Of a DNA stretch of 64,000 nt, positions 43,501 through 51,614 are shown piece after piece (the first letter of the stretch is position 1; every line of letters begins with the position of its first letter). Origin of the DNA: Burkholderia anthina (GTDB lineage Bacteria > Pseudomonadota > Gammaproteobacteria > Burkholderiales > Burkholderiaceae); the NCBI RefSeq assembly GCF_902498995.1, contig NZ_CABVLY010000001.1:1-64000 (forward strand), given 5' to 3'. The notes beneath the pieces were generated by a model that did not search any database, was not told where the DNA came from, and saw only the letters and a list, made by a program, of their open reading frames with translations. The position numbers and the translations under genes were made by a program.

Positions 43501-44573
43501 ACAAGGCGCAGCGCTTCGCGAACGACATGCTGAAGAAGGTCGTGACGAAGCAGACGCAGCACCCGCCCGCGACGACCGGCAAGCCGCCCGTCGTCGAGCA
43601 GGTGATCCACTTCGTCAACAAGAAGATGCCGGGCAACCTGCCGAAGAAGACGGCGCGCGCGCTGCTCGACATCGAGGACAACAAGATCGTGCCGATCATC
43701 CGCAACCCGAAGTCGACGACCGTCGATTCGGAAGCGGTGTTCTACTTCCCGGGCTGCGGTTCCGAGCGCCTGTTCTCGCAGGTCGGCCTCGCGACGCAGG
43801 CGATGCTGTGGGAAGCGGGCGTGCAGACCGTGCTGCCGCCGGGCTACCTGTGCTGCGGTTATCCGCAGCGCGGCTCGGGCCAGTACGACAAGGCCGAGAA
43901 GATCGTCACCGACAACCGCGTGCTGTTCCACCGGGTCGCGAACACGCTCAACTACCTCGACATCAAGACGGTGGTCGTGTCGTGCGGCACCTGCTACGAC
44001 CAGCTCGCGGGCTACGAATTCGACAAGATCTTCCCGGGCTGCCGGATCATCGACATCCACGAGTTCCTGCTCGAGAAGGGGATGAAGCTCGACGGCGTCA
44101 CGGGCACGCGCTACATGTATCACGACCCGTGCCACACGCCGATCAAGACGATGGATCCGGTGAAGCTCGTCAACGAGCTCATGGGCACGGAGAAGGACGG
44201 CTACAAGATCGAGAAGAACGAGCGCTGCTGCGGCGAATCGGGCACGCTCGCGGTCACGCGTCCGGACATCTCCACGCAGGTCCGCTTCCGCAAGGAAGAG
44301 GAAATCCGCAAGGGCGCGGCCAAGCTGCGCAGCATCCCGGTCGTGGCCGGCGATGCACCGGCGCCGGCCGCCGCGGCCGAGAACGGCCCGGACGTGAAGA
44401 TCCTGACGAGCTGCCCGTCGTGCCTGCAGGGCCTGTCGCGCTACAGCGAGGACGCGAACCTCGAGGCCGACTACATCGTGGTCGAAATCGCGCGTCAGAC
44501 GCTCGGCGAGAACTGGATGGCCGACTATGTCGCACACGCGAACAATGGCGGGATCGAGCGCGTGCTGGTCTAA
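40548..44573 (+). CDS. DUF3683-type FAD-linked oxidoreductase with ferredoxin and CCG domains
   Basis: A 1341-residue multidomain redox protein. In order: a DUF3683 N-terminal region (about 20-160, [17 protein letters not shown]), an FAD-binding PCMH domain (about 195-390, [15 protein letters not shown] and [12 protein letters not shown]), an FAD-oxidase C-terminal domain (about 590-830, [12 protein letters not shown] and GEHGIG), two [4Fe-4S] sites ([11 protein letters not shown] from residue 857, [12 protein letters not shown] from 919), and a cysteine-rich CCG part ([19 protein letters not shown]). The layout fuses GlcD-like and GlpC/GlcF-like halves, so it probably oxidises a 2-hydroxyacid and passes electrons to quinone. 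Substrate unknown. Confidence 0.87.
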   Translation: MNAPQVFDPHGAAAAVAADPAPRLREIPYNYTSFSDREIVIRLLGEEAWSVLDELRAERRTGRSARMLYEVLGDIWVVRRNPYLQDDLLDNPKRRALLIEALNHRLTEIGKRRRADLTEHHDDAGRERASRVEMLETAAQRAVDEFADEFEKMADLRRRATKALGRCTQKDNIRFDGLSRVSHVTDATDWRVEYPFVVLTPDTEAEIAALIKACFELGLTVIPRGGGTGYTGGAVPLTPFSAVVNTEKLEQLGAVELTELPGVAHKVPTIFSGAGVVTRRVTEAAEAAGYVFAVDPTSLDASCIGGNVAMNAGGKKAVLWGTALDNLAWWRMVDPDGNWLEVTRHEHNQGKIHDIAVARFELKWFDGAYAPGEKLLRTEMLEIEGRRFRKEGLGKDVTDKFLAGLPGVQKEGCDGLITSARWVLHKMPAHTRTVCLEFFGQAREAIPSIVEIKDYLFETSKQGGAILAGLEHLDERYLRAVGYATKSKRNAFPKMVLIGDIVGDDADAVAHATSEVIRMANGKSGEGFVAVSAEARKRFWLDRSRTAAIAKHTNAFKINEDVVIPLNRMGEYTDGIERINIELSLKNKLQLVDALEAFFRAGNLPLGKTDDANEIPSAELLEDRVQQALELLKRVRARWEFVRDRLDQPLREAQHYLVQLGYEALAEKFADRADDQPGATVFHVTQDRTVRISWKQEIRAELRTIFNGGAFKQILDEAQAIHKRVLRGRVFVALHMHAGDGNVHTNLPVNSDNYEMLQDAHAAVARIMTLARSLDGVISGEHGIGITKLEFLTDDEIAEFRAYKQRVDPNGRFNKGKLLDGADLRNAYTPSFGLMGYESLIMKQSDIGAIADSVKDCLRCGKCKPVCATHVPRANLLYSPRNKILATSLLVEAFLYEEQTRRGVSIKHWDEFNDVADHCTVCHKCVTPCPVKIDFGDVTMNMRNLLRKMGKKKFNAGNAAGMFFLNATNPQTINAARSVMMGVGYKAQRFANDMLKKVVTKQTQHPPATTGKPPVVEQVIHFVNKKMPGNLPKKTARALLDIEDNKIVPIIRNPKSTTVDSEAVFYFPGCGSERLFSQVGLATQAMLWEAGVQTVLPPGYLCCGYPQRGSGQYDKAEKIVTDNRVLFHRVANTLNYLDIKTVVVSCGTCYDQLAGYEFDKIFPGCRIIDIHEFLLEKGMKLDGVTGTRYMYHDPCHTPIKTMDPVKLVNELMGTEKDGYKIEKNERCCGESGTLAVTRPDISTQVRFRKEEEIRKGAAKLRSIPVVAGDAPAPAAAAENGPDVKILTSCPSCLQGLSRYSEDANLEADYIVVEIARQTLGENWMADYVAHANNGGIERVLV

Positions 44574-44660
44574 TGCGGGCATGACGACTGCCCGGCGGGG
44601 CTTGGGATGAGAGCGGGCGCCGGCGCTGAAATGCCGGCGCCCGTCCACATGGGAGCGACG

Positions 44661-45104
44661 ATGGAATGCGTGTTTTGCCGTGAAGACGGTGGCGAGGTGC
44701 TCTGGCAGGACGACGTGCTGCGCGTCGTCCTTGCGACGGGCGAGCACGAGTACCCGGGCTTCTGCCGGGTGATCTGGGGCGCGCACGTGGCCGAGTTCTC
44801 CGATCTCGGTGAACCCGAGCGGGCACATCTGATGCGCGTGGTGTACGCGGTGGAGCGGGCCGTGCGCCGCGTGATGCAGCCGAACAAGGTGAATCTCGCG
44901 AGCCTCGGCAACATGGTGCCGCACGTGCACTGGCACGTGATCCCGCGCTTCTCGAACGACGCCCATTTCCCGCAGCCCGTGTGGGCGCCGCGCCAGCGCA
45001 GCGTGTCCGGGGCGCTGCTGCGCACGCGCGCGGCGCAGGCCTCGCTGCTGCACAATGCGGTGCGCGAGGAAATTCAACGAACGACCGATCCGAGGCAGCC
45101 ATGA
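44661..45104 (+). CDS. HIT-family hydrolase
   Basis: A 147-residue histidine-triad protein. The active-site motif HVHWHVIPRF and the early zinc-like CVFC are present; the C-terminal extension (PVWAPRQRSVSGAL) is common in proteobacterial members. HIT enzymes split nucleoside-phosphoramidates or dinucleotides. GGGAG six bases before the ATG fixes the start. Its stop overlaps the next gene by four bases, opening the ubiE-ubiB run. Confidence 0.9.
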   Translation: MECVFCREDGGEVLWQDDVLRVVLATGEHEYPGFCRVIWGAHVAEFSDLGEPERAHLMRVVYAVERAVRRVMQPNKVNLASLGNMVPHVHWHVIPRFSNDAHFPQPVWAPRQRSVSGALLRTRAAQASLLHNAVREEIQRTTDPRQP

Positions 45105-45514
45105 GCGGTTTGACTTCCACGACGCCGATTCCGTCCGGCGTCGTCGTGCACGCGGTGTCGCGCGTGCTCGAATTGCAGTACCCGAACGGCGACAGTTTCC
45201 GGATCCCGTTCGAGCTGATGCGCGTCTATTCGCCGTCGGCCGAGGTGCGCGGCCACGGGCCCGGCCAGGAAACCCTGCAGACGGGCAAGCGCGAAGTGAC
45301 GATCACCGCGCTCGAGGGCGTGGGCAACTACGCGCTGCAGCCGACGTTCTCCGACGGCCATTCCACCGGCATCTACTCGTGGGATCTGCTGTACGAGCTG
45401 GCGACGCAGCAGGACGCGCTGTGGCGCGACTATTTCGACAAACTGAAGGCGGCGGGCGTCGAGCGCGATGCGCCGATGCAGGCGGCCCCCGCGCCGCACG
45501 GCCACTGCCACTGA
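45101..45514 (+). CDS. DUF971-domain protein
   Basis: A 137-residue protein with one DUF971 (gamma-butyrobetaine hydroxylase-like N-terminal) domain: [31 protein letters not shown] and [24 protein letters not shown]. The C-terminus ends His/Pro/Ala-rich (HGHCH), possibly a metal site. In related bacteria it sits before ubiE and is thought to have an iron-sulfur or respiratory link, not shown. Overlaps the HIT gene by four bases. Confidence 0.87.
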   Translation: MSGLTSTTPIPSGVVVHAVSRVLELQYPNGDSFRIPFELMRVYSPSAEVRGHGPGQETLQTGKREVTITALEGVGNYALQPTFSDGHSTGIYSWDLLYELATQQDALWRDYFDKLKAAGVERDAPMQAAPAPHGHCH

Positions 45515-45566
45515 AATCGACGGCGCCCGCTCGGCGCCGTCTTGCCATTTACTGAGGATCAACGCG

Positions 45567-46298
45567 ATGAGCAAAACCCACTTCGGCTTCGAAAGCGTCG
45601 AGGAAAACGAAAAAGCGAAGAAAGTGGCGGGCGTGTTCCATTCGGTCGCGAGCAACTACGATCTGATGAACGACCTGATGTCGGCCGGCATGCACCGCGC
45701 ATGGAAGGCGTTCACGATCGCGCAGGCGAACGTGCGCCCGGGCTTCAAGGTGCTCGACATCGCCGCCGGCACCGGCGACCTGACCAAGGCGTTCGCGAAG
45801 GCGGCGGGCCCGACCGGCGAAGTCTGGCATACCGACATCAACGAATCGATGCTGCGCGTTGGCCGCGACCGGCTGCTCGACAAGGGCATCGTGACGCCGT
45901 CGCTGCTGTGCGACGCGGAGAAAACGCCGTTTCCGGACAATTACTTCGACGTGGTCACGGTCGCGTTCGGGCTGCGCAACATGACGCACAAGGACGCCGC
46001 GCTCGCCGAGATGCGCCGCGTGACGAAGCCCGGCGGCCGCGTGATGGTGCTGGAATTCTCGAAAGTCTGGGATCCGCTGAAAAAAGCCTACGATTTGTAT
46101 TCTTTCAAAGTATTACCGTGGCTTGGCGACAAGTTCGCGAAAGATGCTGAAAGTTACCGGTATCTTGCTGAATCTATCCGGATGCACCCCGATCAGGACA
46201 CCCTGAAGACGATGATGGAACAAGCAGGCCTCGACGCCGTCAAATATTACAATTTGTCAGGTGGCGTGGTAGCTTTACACCTAGGAACCAAGTACTAA
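45567..46298 (+). CDS. ubiE: Ubiquinone/menaquinone C-methyltransferase
   Basis: A 243-residue SAM-dependent enzyme that methylates the quinone ring (2-polyprenyl-6-methoxy-1,4-benzoquinol). Motif I is [11 protein letters not shown], and the UbiE-specific [10 protein letters not shown] and [10 protein letters not shown] follow. GAGGATC before the ATG supports the start. From about 46080 the coding sequence loses its strong G/C bias (25 of 60 bases G or C at 46081-46140) while the protein remains a normal UbiE. Confidence 0.96.
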   Translation: MSKTHFGFESVEENEKAKKVAGVFHSVASNYDLMNDLMSAGMHRAWKAFTIAQANVRPGFKVLDIAAGTGDLTKAFAKAAGPTGEVWHTDINESMLRVGRDRLLDKGIVTPSLLCDAEKTPFPDNYFDVVTVAFGLRNMTHKDAALAEMRRVTKPGGRVMVLEFSKVWDPLKKAYDLYSFKVLPWLGDKFAKDAESYRYLAESIRMHPDQDTLKTMMEQAGLDAVKYYNLSGGVVALHLGTKY

Positions 46299-46339
46299 GG
46301 GGTTCTTTCCATACATTCGCCTTACATCTGGAGAAACTG

Positions 46340-47371
46340 ATGGCCGAATCGCGTTCGTTGTTCAACCGTAGCAAGCCGTCGAAGCCGTGGGCTCGACGGG
46401 TCGGCACGCTGCTGATGGTCGGCCTGCTCACGGCCGGCACGTTCGCATCGCTCGACGCTGAAGCCAAGCGCATGGGCGGCGGGCGCAGCATCGGCCGCCA
46501 GAGCTCAACCGTCACGCAGCGCCAGGCCACGCCGCCGGCGCAGCCGATGCAGCAGGCCGCGCCGTCGCAGGCGCAGCGCGCGAACCCGGCCGCTCCCGCA
46601 GCGGCCGCGCAGCCGAACCGCTCGCGCTGGCTCGGGCCGATCGCCGGTCTCGCGGCCGGCCTCGGCATCGCGGCGCTGCTGTCGCACTTCGGCCTCGGCG
46701 AAGCGTTCGCCGGCATGATGTCGAACGTCATCGTGATCGCGCTGCTCGCGATGATCGGCATCTGGCTGGTCCGCAAGTTCATGAACCGTCGCCGTCCGCA
46801 GGAGCCGGCGTACTCGGTGGGCGGCTCGGCATCGTCGTCGGGCAGCTACTCGCAAGGCCCGTCGTTCCAGCAGGGCAACACCGGCAGCAACTATGCGGGC
46901 AGCGGCAGCAGCTACGCGAACGAAGCGCAGGGCGTGTTCGGCGGCGGCGCGCCGGCCGCCGCAGCGGCGGGCGCAATGGCGGCCGCGCCGCTGCAGGTGC
47001 CGGCCGGCTTCGACACGGAAGCGTTCCTGCGCAGCGCGAAGGTCTATTTCGTGCGCCTGCAGGCGGCATGGGACCAGGGCAACCTGGCCGACATCCGCGA
47101 GTTCACGACACCCGAAATGTTCGCCGAGATCAAGATCGACCTCGATTCGCGCGGCAACGAGTCGAACCAGACCGACGTCGTGCAACTCGACGCGGAACTG
47201 GTCGGGATCGAGGATCGCGGCATCGAGCAGTCGGCGAGCGTGCGCTTCCACGGCCTGATCCGCGAATCGGCGAATGCGTCGGCCGCGCCGTTCGACGAGG
47301 TGTGGAACCTGTCGAAGTCGGGCAGTCAGGGCTGGTTGCTCGCGGGTATCCAGCAGATCAACACGCACTGA
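46340..47371 (+). CDS. Tim44-like domain membrane protein
   Basis: A 343-residue protein with an N-terminal signal or anchor (residues about 20-40), a Gln/Pro/Ala linker, two hydrophobic spans (GPIAGLAAGLGIAALLSHFGLG, NVIVIALLAMIGIWLVRKF), a Ser/Gly-rich linker and a C-terminal Tim44-like domain (AFLRSAKVYFVRLQAAWDQGNLADIREFTTPEMFAEIK) of the NTF2 fold. Mitochondrial Tim44 is an import motor part; bacterial copies are of unknown function. Its conserved place between ubiE and ubiJ-ubiB suggests a link to quinone synthesis or membrane assembly. Confidence 0.88.
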   Translation: MAESRSLFNRSKPSKPWARRVGTLLMVGLLTAGTFASLDAEAKRMGGGRSIGRQSSTVTQRQATPPAQPMQQAAPSQAQRANPAAPAAAAQPNRSRWLGPIAGLAAGLGIAALLSHFGLGEAFAGMMSNVIVIALLAMIGIWLVRKFMNRRRPQEPAYSVGGSASSSGSYSQGPSFQQGNTGSNYAGSGSSYANEAQGVFGGGAPAAAAAGAMAAAPLQVPAGFDTEAFLRSAKVYFVRLQAAWDQGNLADIREFTTPEMFAEIKIDLDSRGNESNQTDVVQLDAELVGIEDRGIEQSASVRFHGLIRESANASAAPFDEVWNLSKSGSQGWLLAGIQQINTH

Positions 47372-47486
47372 ACGTGGCTGGCGGCCCCGCCCGCCGGCTT
47401 TCCGGGCGATGGCCGCCGCGCTGCGACCGGTTGCCGCCCGGATGTGCGGTCGGCCGCGGTCTGCCGACGATCCGACGTTACAATAG

Positions 47487-47522
47487 AAACCCGCGCGGGC
47501 GCCCGGCCCGCGCGGGTTTTTT
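47487..47522 (+). terminator. Strong intrinsic terminator between the Tim44-like gene and ubiJ
   Basis: A 14-pair stem (AAACCCGCGCGGGC with GCCCGCGCGGGTTT), a five-base loop and a run of six T residues. It ends 13 bases before the ubiJ ATG, leaving no recognisable ribosome site. Confidence 0.88.
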
Positions 47523-47535
47523 CTTTCCCAGCCCG

Positions 47536-48162
47536 ATGACCTTTGCCGCCAAGCCTTTTGCTGCTGCTGTCAATCACCTGCTCGCGCGCGAATCGTGGGC
47601 GCGCGACCGCCTGATCCCCTACGCGGGCAAGACTGCCCGGCTCGACGTGCCGCCCGTCACGCTCACGCTGCTCGTGCAGCCCGACGGTTACCTGTCCGCG
47701 GTCGAAGCGCACGATGCGCAACACGTCGACGTGTCGATCGCGCTCGCGGGCGACACGGTCGCCGCATTCCTGCAGGGCGGCCAGGCGGCCGTGATGAAGC
47801 ACGTGAAGATCGAGGGCGACGCGGAGTTCGCGACGCAGATCGCGAAACTGGCCGAGCATCTGCGCTGGGAACCCGAAGAAGATCTCGCGAAGCTGGTCGG
47901 CGACGCGGCGGCGTACCGGATTGCGACGGTCGTGCGCGACGCCGGCGCGCGTGCGCGCCGCACCGGCCGCAACGTGCTCGATTCCGTCGCTGAATACTGG
48001 CTCGACGAAAACCCGCAGGTCGTCCGGCGCACGGCGCTCGGCGGCTTCGATGCCGAGCTCGCGCGCGCGCGCGATGCGCTCGCGCGGGTCGAAAAGCGGG
48101 TCGAGCGACTCGAACAGAAAATCGGCGCGCGCACGGGTTCCGGCCCGCGCGGCGCGCACTGA
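47536..48162 (+). CDS. ubiJ: Ubiquinone biosynthesis accessory factor UbiJ (SCP2 domain)
   Basis: A 208-residue protein with an N-terminal SCP2 lipid-binding domain (residues about 15-120; VTLTLLVQPDGYLSAV, VAAFLQGGQAAVMKHVKIEGD) and a C-terminal helical coil (ALARVEKRVERLEQKIG). UbiJ binds quinone intermediates in the Ubi metabolon. It is followed 12 bp later by ubiB. The start is the only ATG that yields the family length, yet it lacks a clear ribosome site and lies directly behind a terminator stem; TACAAT at 47479 may be a -10 for it. Confidence 0.88.
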   Translation: MTFAAKPFAAAVNHLLARESWARDRLIPYAGKTARLDVPPVTLTLLVQPDGYLSAVEAHDAQHVDVSIALAGDTVAAFLQGGQAAVMKHVKIEGDAEFATQIAKLAEHLRWEPEEDLAKLVGDAAAYRIATVVRDAGARARRTGRNVLDSVAEYWLDENPQVVRRTALGGFDAELARARDALARVEKRVERLEQKIGARTGSGPRGAH

Positions 48163-48174
48163 GGGCAGCAGGGC

Positions 48175-49752
48175 ATGCGCATTTTCCGTTTCATCAAGAT
48201 TGTCTACACCGTCATCCGCTTCGGCCTCGACGAGGTGATGCTGTCCCGGATCGACGACCGGCGCGTGAAGTTGCTGCTGCGTGTCACGACGATCGGCCGC
48301 CGTTATTCGTCGCCGCCCGCGGTGCGGCTGCGGCACGCGCTCGAAAGCCTCGGCCCGATCTTCGTGAAGTTCGGCCAGGTGTTGTCGACGCGCCGCGATC
48401 TGCTGTCCGTCGATTTCGCGAACGAACTCGCGAAGCTGCAGGACCAGGTGCCGCCGTTCGATTCGGCGGTCGCGATCGCGATCATCGAGAAGTCGCTCGG
48501 CGCGCCGGTCGACGAGCTGTTCGACGAATTCGAGCGCGAGCCGGTCGCGAGCGCGTCGATCGCGCAGGTGCATTTCGCGAAACTCAAGCAGGGCCCGCAC
48601 GCGGGCAAGGCCGTCGCGGTCAAGGTGCTGCGCCCGAACATGTTGCCGGTGATCGATTCCGACCTCGCGCTGATGCGCGACATCGCGACGTGGACCGAGC
48701 GGATGTGGGCCGACGGCCGGCGCCTGAAGCCGCGCGAAGTCGTCGCCGAATTCGACAAGTATCTGCACGACGAGCTCGACCTGATGCGCGAGGCCGCGAA
48801 CGGCAGCCAGTTGCGCCGCAACTTCGCGGGCCTCGACCTGCTGCTCGTGCCGGAGATGTTCTGGGATTTCTCGACGTCGCAGGTGCTCGTGATGGAGCGC
48901 ATGACGGGCGTGCCGATCAGCCAGGTCGAGACGCTGCGCACGGCGGGCGTCGACATCAAGAAGCTGGCGCGCGAAGGCGTCGAGATCTTCTTCACGCAGG
49001 TGTTCCGCGACGGCTTCTTCCATGCGGACATGCACCCGGGCAACATCCAGGTGAGCCTCGATCCGAAGACCTTCGGCCGCTACATCGCGCTCGATTTCGG
49101 GATCGTCGGCGCGCTGTCCGACTTCGACAAGAATTACCTCGCGCAGAACTTCCTCGCGTTCTTCAAGCGCGATTACCACCGCGTCGCGACGCTGCACCTC
49201 GAATCGGGCTGGGTGCCGCCCGAGACGCGCGTCGAGGAGCTCGAAAGCGCGATCCGCGCGGTGTGCGAGCCGTATTTCGACCGCGCGCTGAAGGACATTT
49301 CGCTCGGCCAGGTGCTGATGCGCTTGTTCTCAACGTCGCGCCGCTTCAACGTCGAGATCCAGCCGCAACTGGTGCTGCTGCAGAAGACGATGCTGAACGT
49401 CGAAGGGCTCGGCCGCTCGCTCGACCCCGAACTCGACCTGTGGAAGACCGCGAAACCGTATCTCGAGCGCTGGATGACCGAGCAGATCGGCCTGCGCGGC
49501 TGGTATGAGCGTTTCAAGGTCGAAGCGCCGCAATGGAGCAAGACGCTGCCGCAACTGCCGCGCCTGCTCCATCACGCGATGGCGGCGCGCCACGACGCGC
49601 CGCGCGCGGCGAGCGAGGACCTGATGCGTCAGATCCTCATCGAGCAGAAACGGACGAACCGGCTGATGCAGGCGCTGCTGATCTTCGGCCTGGCCGTCGG
49701 CGTCGGCGCGCTGGTCGCGCGCGTGCTGCTCGCGCTCGCGTACGGCGCATGA
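48175..49752 (+). CDS. ubiB: Ubiquinone biosynthesis regulatory kinase-like protein UbiB
   Basis: A 525-residue ADCK/ABC1-family atypical kinase-like ATPase that supports quinone synthesis. The family KxGQ-type motif [15 protein letters not shown], the Ala-rich [12 protein letters not shown] loop, [15 protein letters not shown] (catalytic) and LDFGIVG (metal) are intact. Two C-terminal hydrophobic helices ([25 protein letters not shown]) anchor it in the inner membrane. Co-transcribed with ubiJ. Confidence 0.95.
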   Translation: MRIFRFIKIVYTVIRFGLDEVMLSRIDDRRVKLLLRVTTIGRRYSSPPAVRLRHALESLGPIFVKFGQVLSTRRDLLSVDFANELAKLQDQVPPFDSAVAIAIIEKSLGAPVDELFDEFEREPVASASIAQVHFAKLKQGPHAGKAVAVKVLRPNMLPVIDSDLALMRDIATWTERMWADGRRLKPREVVAEFDKYLHDELDLMREAANGSQLRRNFAGLDLLLVPEMFWDFSTSQVLVMERMTGVPISQVETLRTAGVDIKKLAREGVEIFFTQVFRDGFFHADMHPGNIQVSLDPKTFGRYIALDFGIVGALSDFDKNYLAQNFLAFFKRDYHRVATLHLESGWVPPETRVEELESAIRAVCEPYFDRALKDISLGQVLMRLFSTSRRFNVEIQPQLVLLQKTMLNVEGLGRSLDPELDLWKTAKPYLERWMTEQIGLRGWYERFKVEAPQWSKTLPQLPRLLHHAMAARHDAPRAASEDLMRQILIEQKRTNRLMQALLIFGLAVGVGALVARVLLALAYGA

Positions 49753-49769
49753 CCGAAAGGAGCAGTGCG

Positions 49770-50396
49770 ATGCCGGAACCGAAACACCCTTTAGCGCCGG
49801 GCGCGGCCGAATTCGCGACGCGCGACCCCGGCAACGCATCGTTCTGGGACGAGCGTTTCGCGCGCGGCGTGACGCCGTGGGAATTCGGCGGCGTGCCGGA
49901 CGGATTTCGCGCGTTCGCGCAGCGGCGCGAGCCGTGCGCGGTGCTGATTCCGGGCTGCGGCAGCGCGCAGGAGGCCGGCTGGCTCGCGCAGGCCGGCTGG
50001 CCCGTGCGCGCGATCGATTTCGCCGCGCGGGCGGTGTCGGCCGCGAAGGTGCAACTCGGTGCGCATGCGGACGTCGTCGAGCAGGCCGATTTCTTCGCGT
50101 ACCAGCCGCCGTTCGACGTGCAGTGGGTGTACGAGCGCGCGTTCCTGTGCGCGCTGCCGCCGAGCCTGCGCGCGGACTATGCGGCGCGGATGGCCGAACT
50201 GCTGCCCGCCGGCGGATTGCTGGCCGGCTATTTCTTCGTGATGGCGAAACCGAAGGGGCCGCCGTTCGGAATCGAGCGTGCCGAACTCGATGCGCTGCTC
50301 GCGCCGTACTTCGAACCGATCGAGGATCTGCCCGTGACCGATTCGCTGGCCGTGTTCGAAGGGCACGAGCGCTGGCTCACGTGGCGCCGTCGCTGA
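49770..50396 (+). CDS. SAM-dependent methyltransferase, thiopurine-methyltransferase-like
   Basis: A 208-residue class I methyltransferase of the TPMT family: FWDERFARGVTPWEFGG at the start, VLIPGCGSAQEAGWLA for SAM binding, VYERAFLCALPPSLR for the catalytic segment. Bacterial TPMTs methylate thiols, tellurite or selenite or unknown small molecules. AGGAG eight bases before the chosen ATG makes it the better start; a first ATG at 49749 overlaps the ubiB stop (ATGA) and would add seven residues. Confidence 0.87.
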   Translation: MPEPKHPLAPGAAEFATRDPGNASFWDERFARGVTPWEFGGVPDGFRAFAQRREPCAVLIPGCGSAQEAGWLAQAGWPVRAIDFAARAVSAAKVQLGAHADVVEQADFFAYQPPFDVQWVYERAFLCALPPSLRADYAARMAELLPAGGLLAGYFFVMAKPKGPPFGIERAELDALLAPYFEPIEDLPVTDSLAVFEGHERWLTWRRR

Positions 50397-50443
50397 TCCC
50401 CGTGCGTTGTGCTCCGTTGCCGGAGCGCGCCGGGGGTTTCGGC

Positions 50444-50449
50444 TATAAT
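50444..50449 (+). promoter_or_regulatory. TATAAT -10 element before the fmdB-like gene
   Basis: A consensus TATAAT in GGCTATAATTC lies 45 bases before the FmdB-like start. No convincing -35 is present at 17 bases; TTGCCG is 21 bases away. It would drive the fmdB-DUF502-aspS group. Confidence 0.5.
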
Positions 50450-50493
50450 TCAAGGTTTTGCAAGCCGTTTCCAGTTTCTGCGGGATAAATATC

Positions 50494-50835
50494 ATGCCGA
50501 TCTACGCCTATCGATGCGAAGCGTGCGGTTTCGCGAAGGATGTGCTTCAGAAGATGAGCGACGCGCCGCTGTCGCAGTGTCCGGAATGCGGGAAGGATGC
50601 TTTTCGCAAGCAGGTCACCGCCGCCGGCTTCCAGCTGAAGGGTTCCGGCTGGTATGTCACCGATTTCCGCGGCGGCTCGGGCGGCACCAGCGCGCCGGCC
50701 ACGGCGTCGGGCGACGGTGCTGCAGCGCCGGCCGACGCAGCGCCCGCGGCAGCCGCGCCGGCCGCCGCGAGTTCCGAAAGTACGACGACGAGCGCTGCGC
50801 CGGCCCCGGCCGCGGCGCCCGCCGCCGGCAGTTGA
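50494..50835 (+). CDS. FmdB-family zinc-ribbon protein
   Basis: A 113-residue protein. Residues 1-45 form an FmdB-type zinc ribbon with two Cys pairs (CEACG and CPECG). A short conserved piece (FQLKGSGWYVTDF) follows, then a low-complexity Ala/Pro/Ser tail of roughly 50 residues. The family name comes from a formamidase-regulating protein, but most members are of unknown role. The gene precedes aspS in many betaproteobacteria. Confidence 0.9.
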   Translation: MPIYAYRCEACGFAKDVLQKMSDAPLSQCPECGKDAFRKQVTAAGFQLKGSGWYVTDFRGGSGGTSAPATASGDGAAAPADAAPAAAAPAAASSESTTTSAAPAPAAAPAAGS

Positions 50836-50896
50836 CAGTCGCGGCCCGGTCGGGCCGCGCCCACACCGCGCCGCCGGCGCGGTTCATTGACGGCAG

Positions 50897-51547
50897 ATGA
50901 TGAAAAAGACGACCCTGAAATCGGTGTTTCTGACCGGCCTGCTGGTTCTCGTCCCGCTCGCGATCACGCTGTGGGTGCTCGGCCTCATCATCGGCACGAT
51001 GGACCAGACGCTGCTCCTGCTGCCCGAATCGTGGCAGCCCGAGCGCGTGCTCGGTTTCCGCCTGCCGGGGATCGGCGCGGTGCTGACGCTCGCGTTCATC
51101 TTCGTGGTCGGGCTGGCCACGCAGAACTTCATCGGCCAGAAGCTCGTCACGTGGTGGAACGCGGTCGTGCGTCACATCCCGGTCGTCGGGCCGATCTACA
51201 CGAGCGTCAAGCAGGTGTCGGACACGCTGCTGTCGAGCAGCGGCAACGCGTTCCGCAAGGCGCTGCTGATCGAATACCCGCGTCGCGGCTCGTATACGAT
51301 CGCGTTTCTGACCGGTGCGCCCGGCGGCGACGTGGTCAACCATCTGACGGAAGAGTACGTGAGCGTGTACGTGCCCACGACGCCGAACCCGACGTCGGGC
51401 TTCTTCCTGATGCTGCCCAAGAGCGAAGTCATCGAACTCGACATGTCGGTCGATGCCGCGCTCAAGTACATCGTCTCGATGGGCGTCGTGGCGCCTCCGG
51501 CGCCGGCTCCGGCGCCCGCCCGCCGTCCCGTCGAGCCGCCGCTGTAA
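50897..51547 (+). CDS. DUF502-family membrane protein
   Basis: A 216-residue protein with two hydrophobic spans: residues about 8-32 (SVFLTGLLVLVPLAITLWVLGLI) and 52-80. The core LPGIGAVLTLAFIFVVGLATQNFIG and PVVGPIYTSVKQVSDTLLSS is the DUF502 signature. The tail is Pro/Ala-rich. Function unknown. It is a regular neighbour of aspS, 67 bp upstream of it. Confidence 0.88.
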   Translation: MMKKTTLKSVFLTGLLVLVPLAITLWVLGLIIGTMDQTLLLLPESWQPERVLGFRLPGIGAVLTLAFIFVVGLATQNFIGQKLVTWWNAVVRHIPVVGPIYTSVKQVSDTLLSSSGNAFRKALLIEYPRRGSYTIAFLTGAPGGDVVNHLTEEYVSVYVPTTPNPTSGFFLMLPKSEVIELDMSVDAALKYIVSMGVVAPPAPAPAPARRPVEPPL

Positions 51548-51614
51548 GTAAAGAATCATCGCCCGGGCCGCGCGTTGCGGCGCCCGTTGATCAAACCGAA
51601 CGAAAGCAAACATC

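Noticed and set aside
40515..45077. Very long open frame (about 1520 codons) antisense to the large flavoprotein gene
   Set aside because: It is a high-G+C codon-bias shadow: Arg/Ala/His/Val-rich with no domain, opposite a protein with clear catalytic motifs.
50700..50835. Ala/Pro/Ser-rich tail of the FmdB-like protein as a sign of frameshift
   Set aside because: The tail keeps the reading frame and third-position G/C bias, and such tails are common in Burkholderia FmdB proteins.
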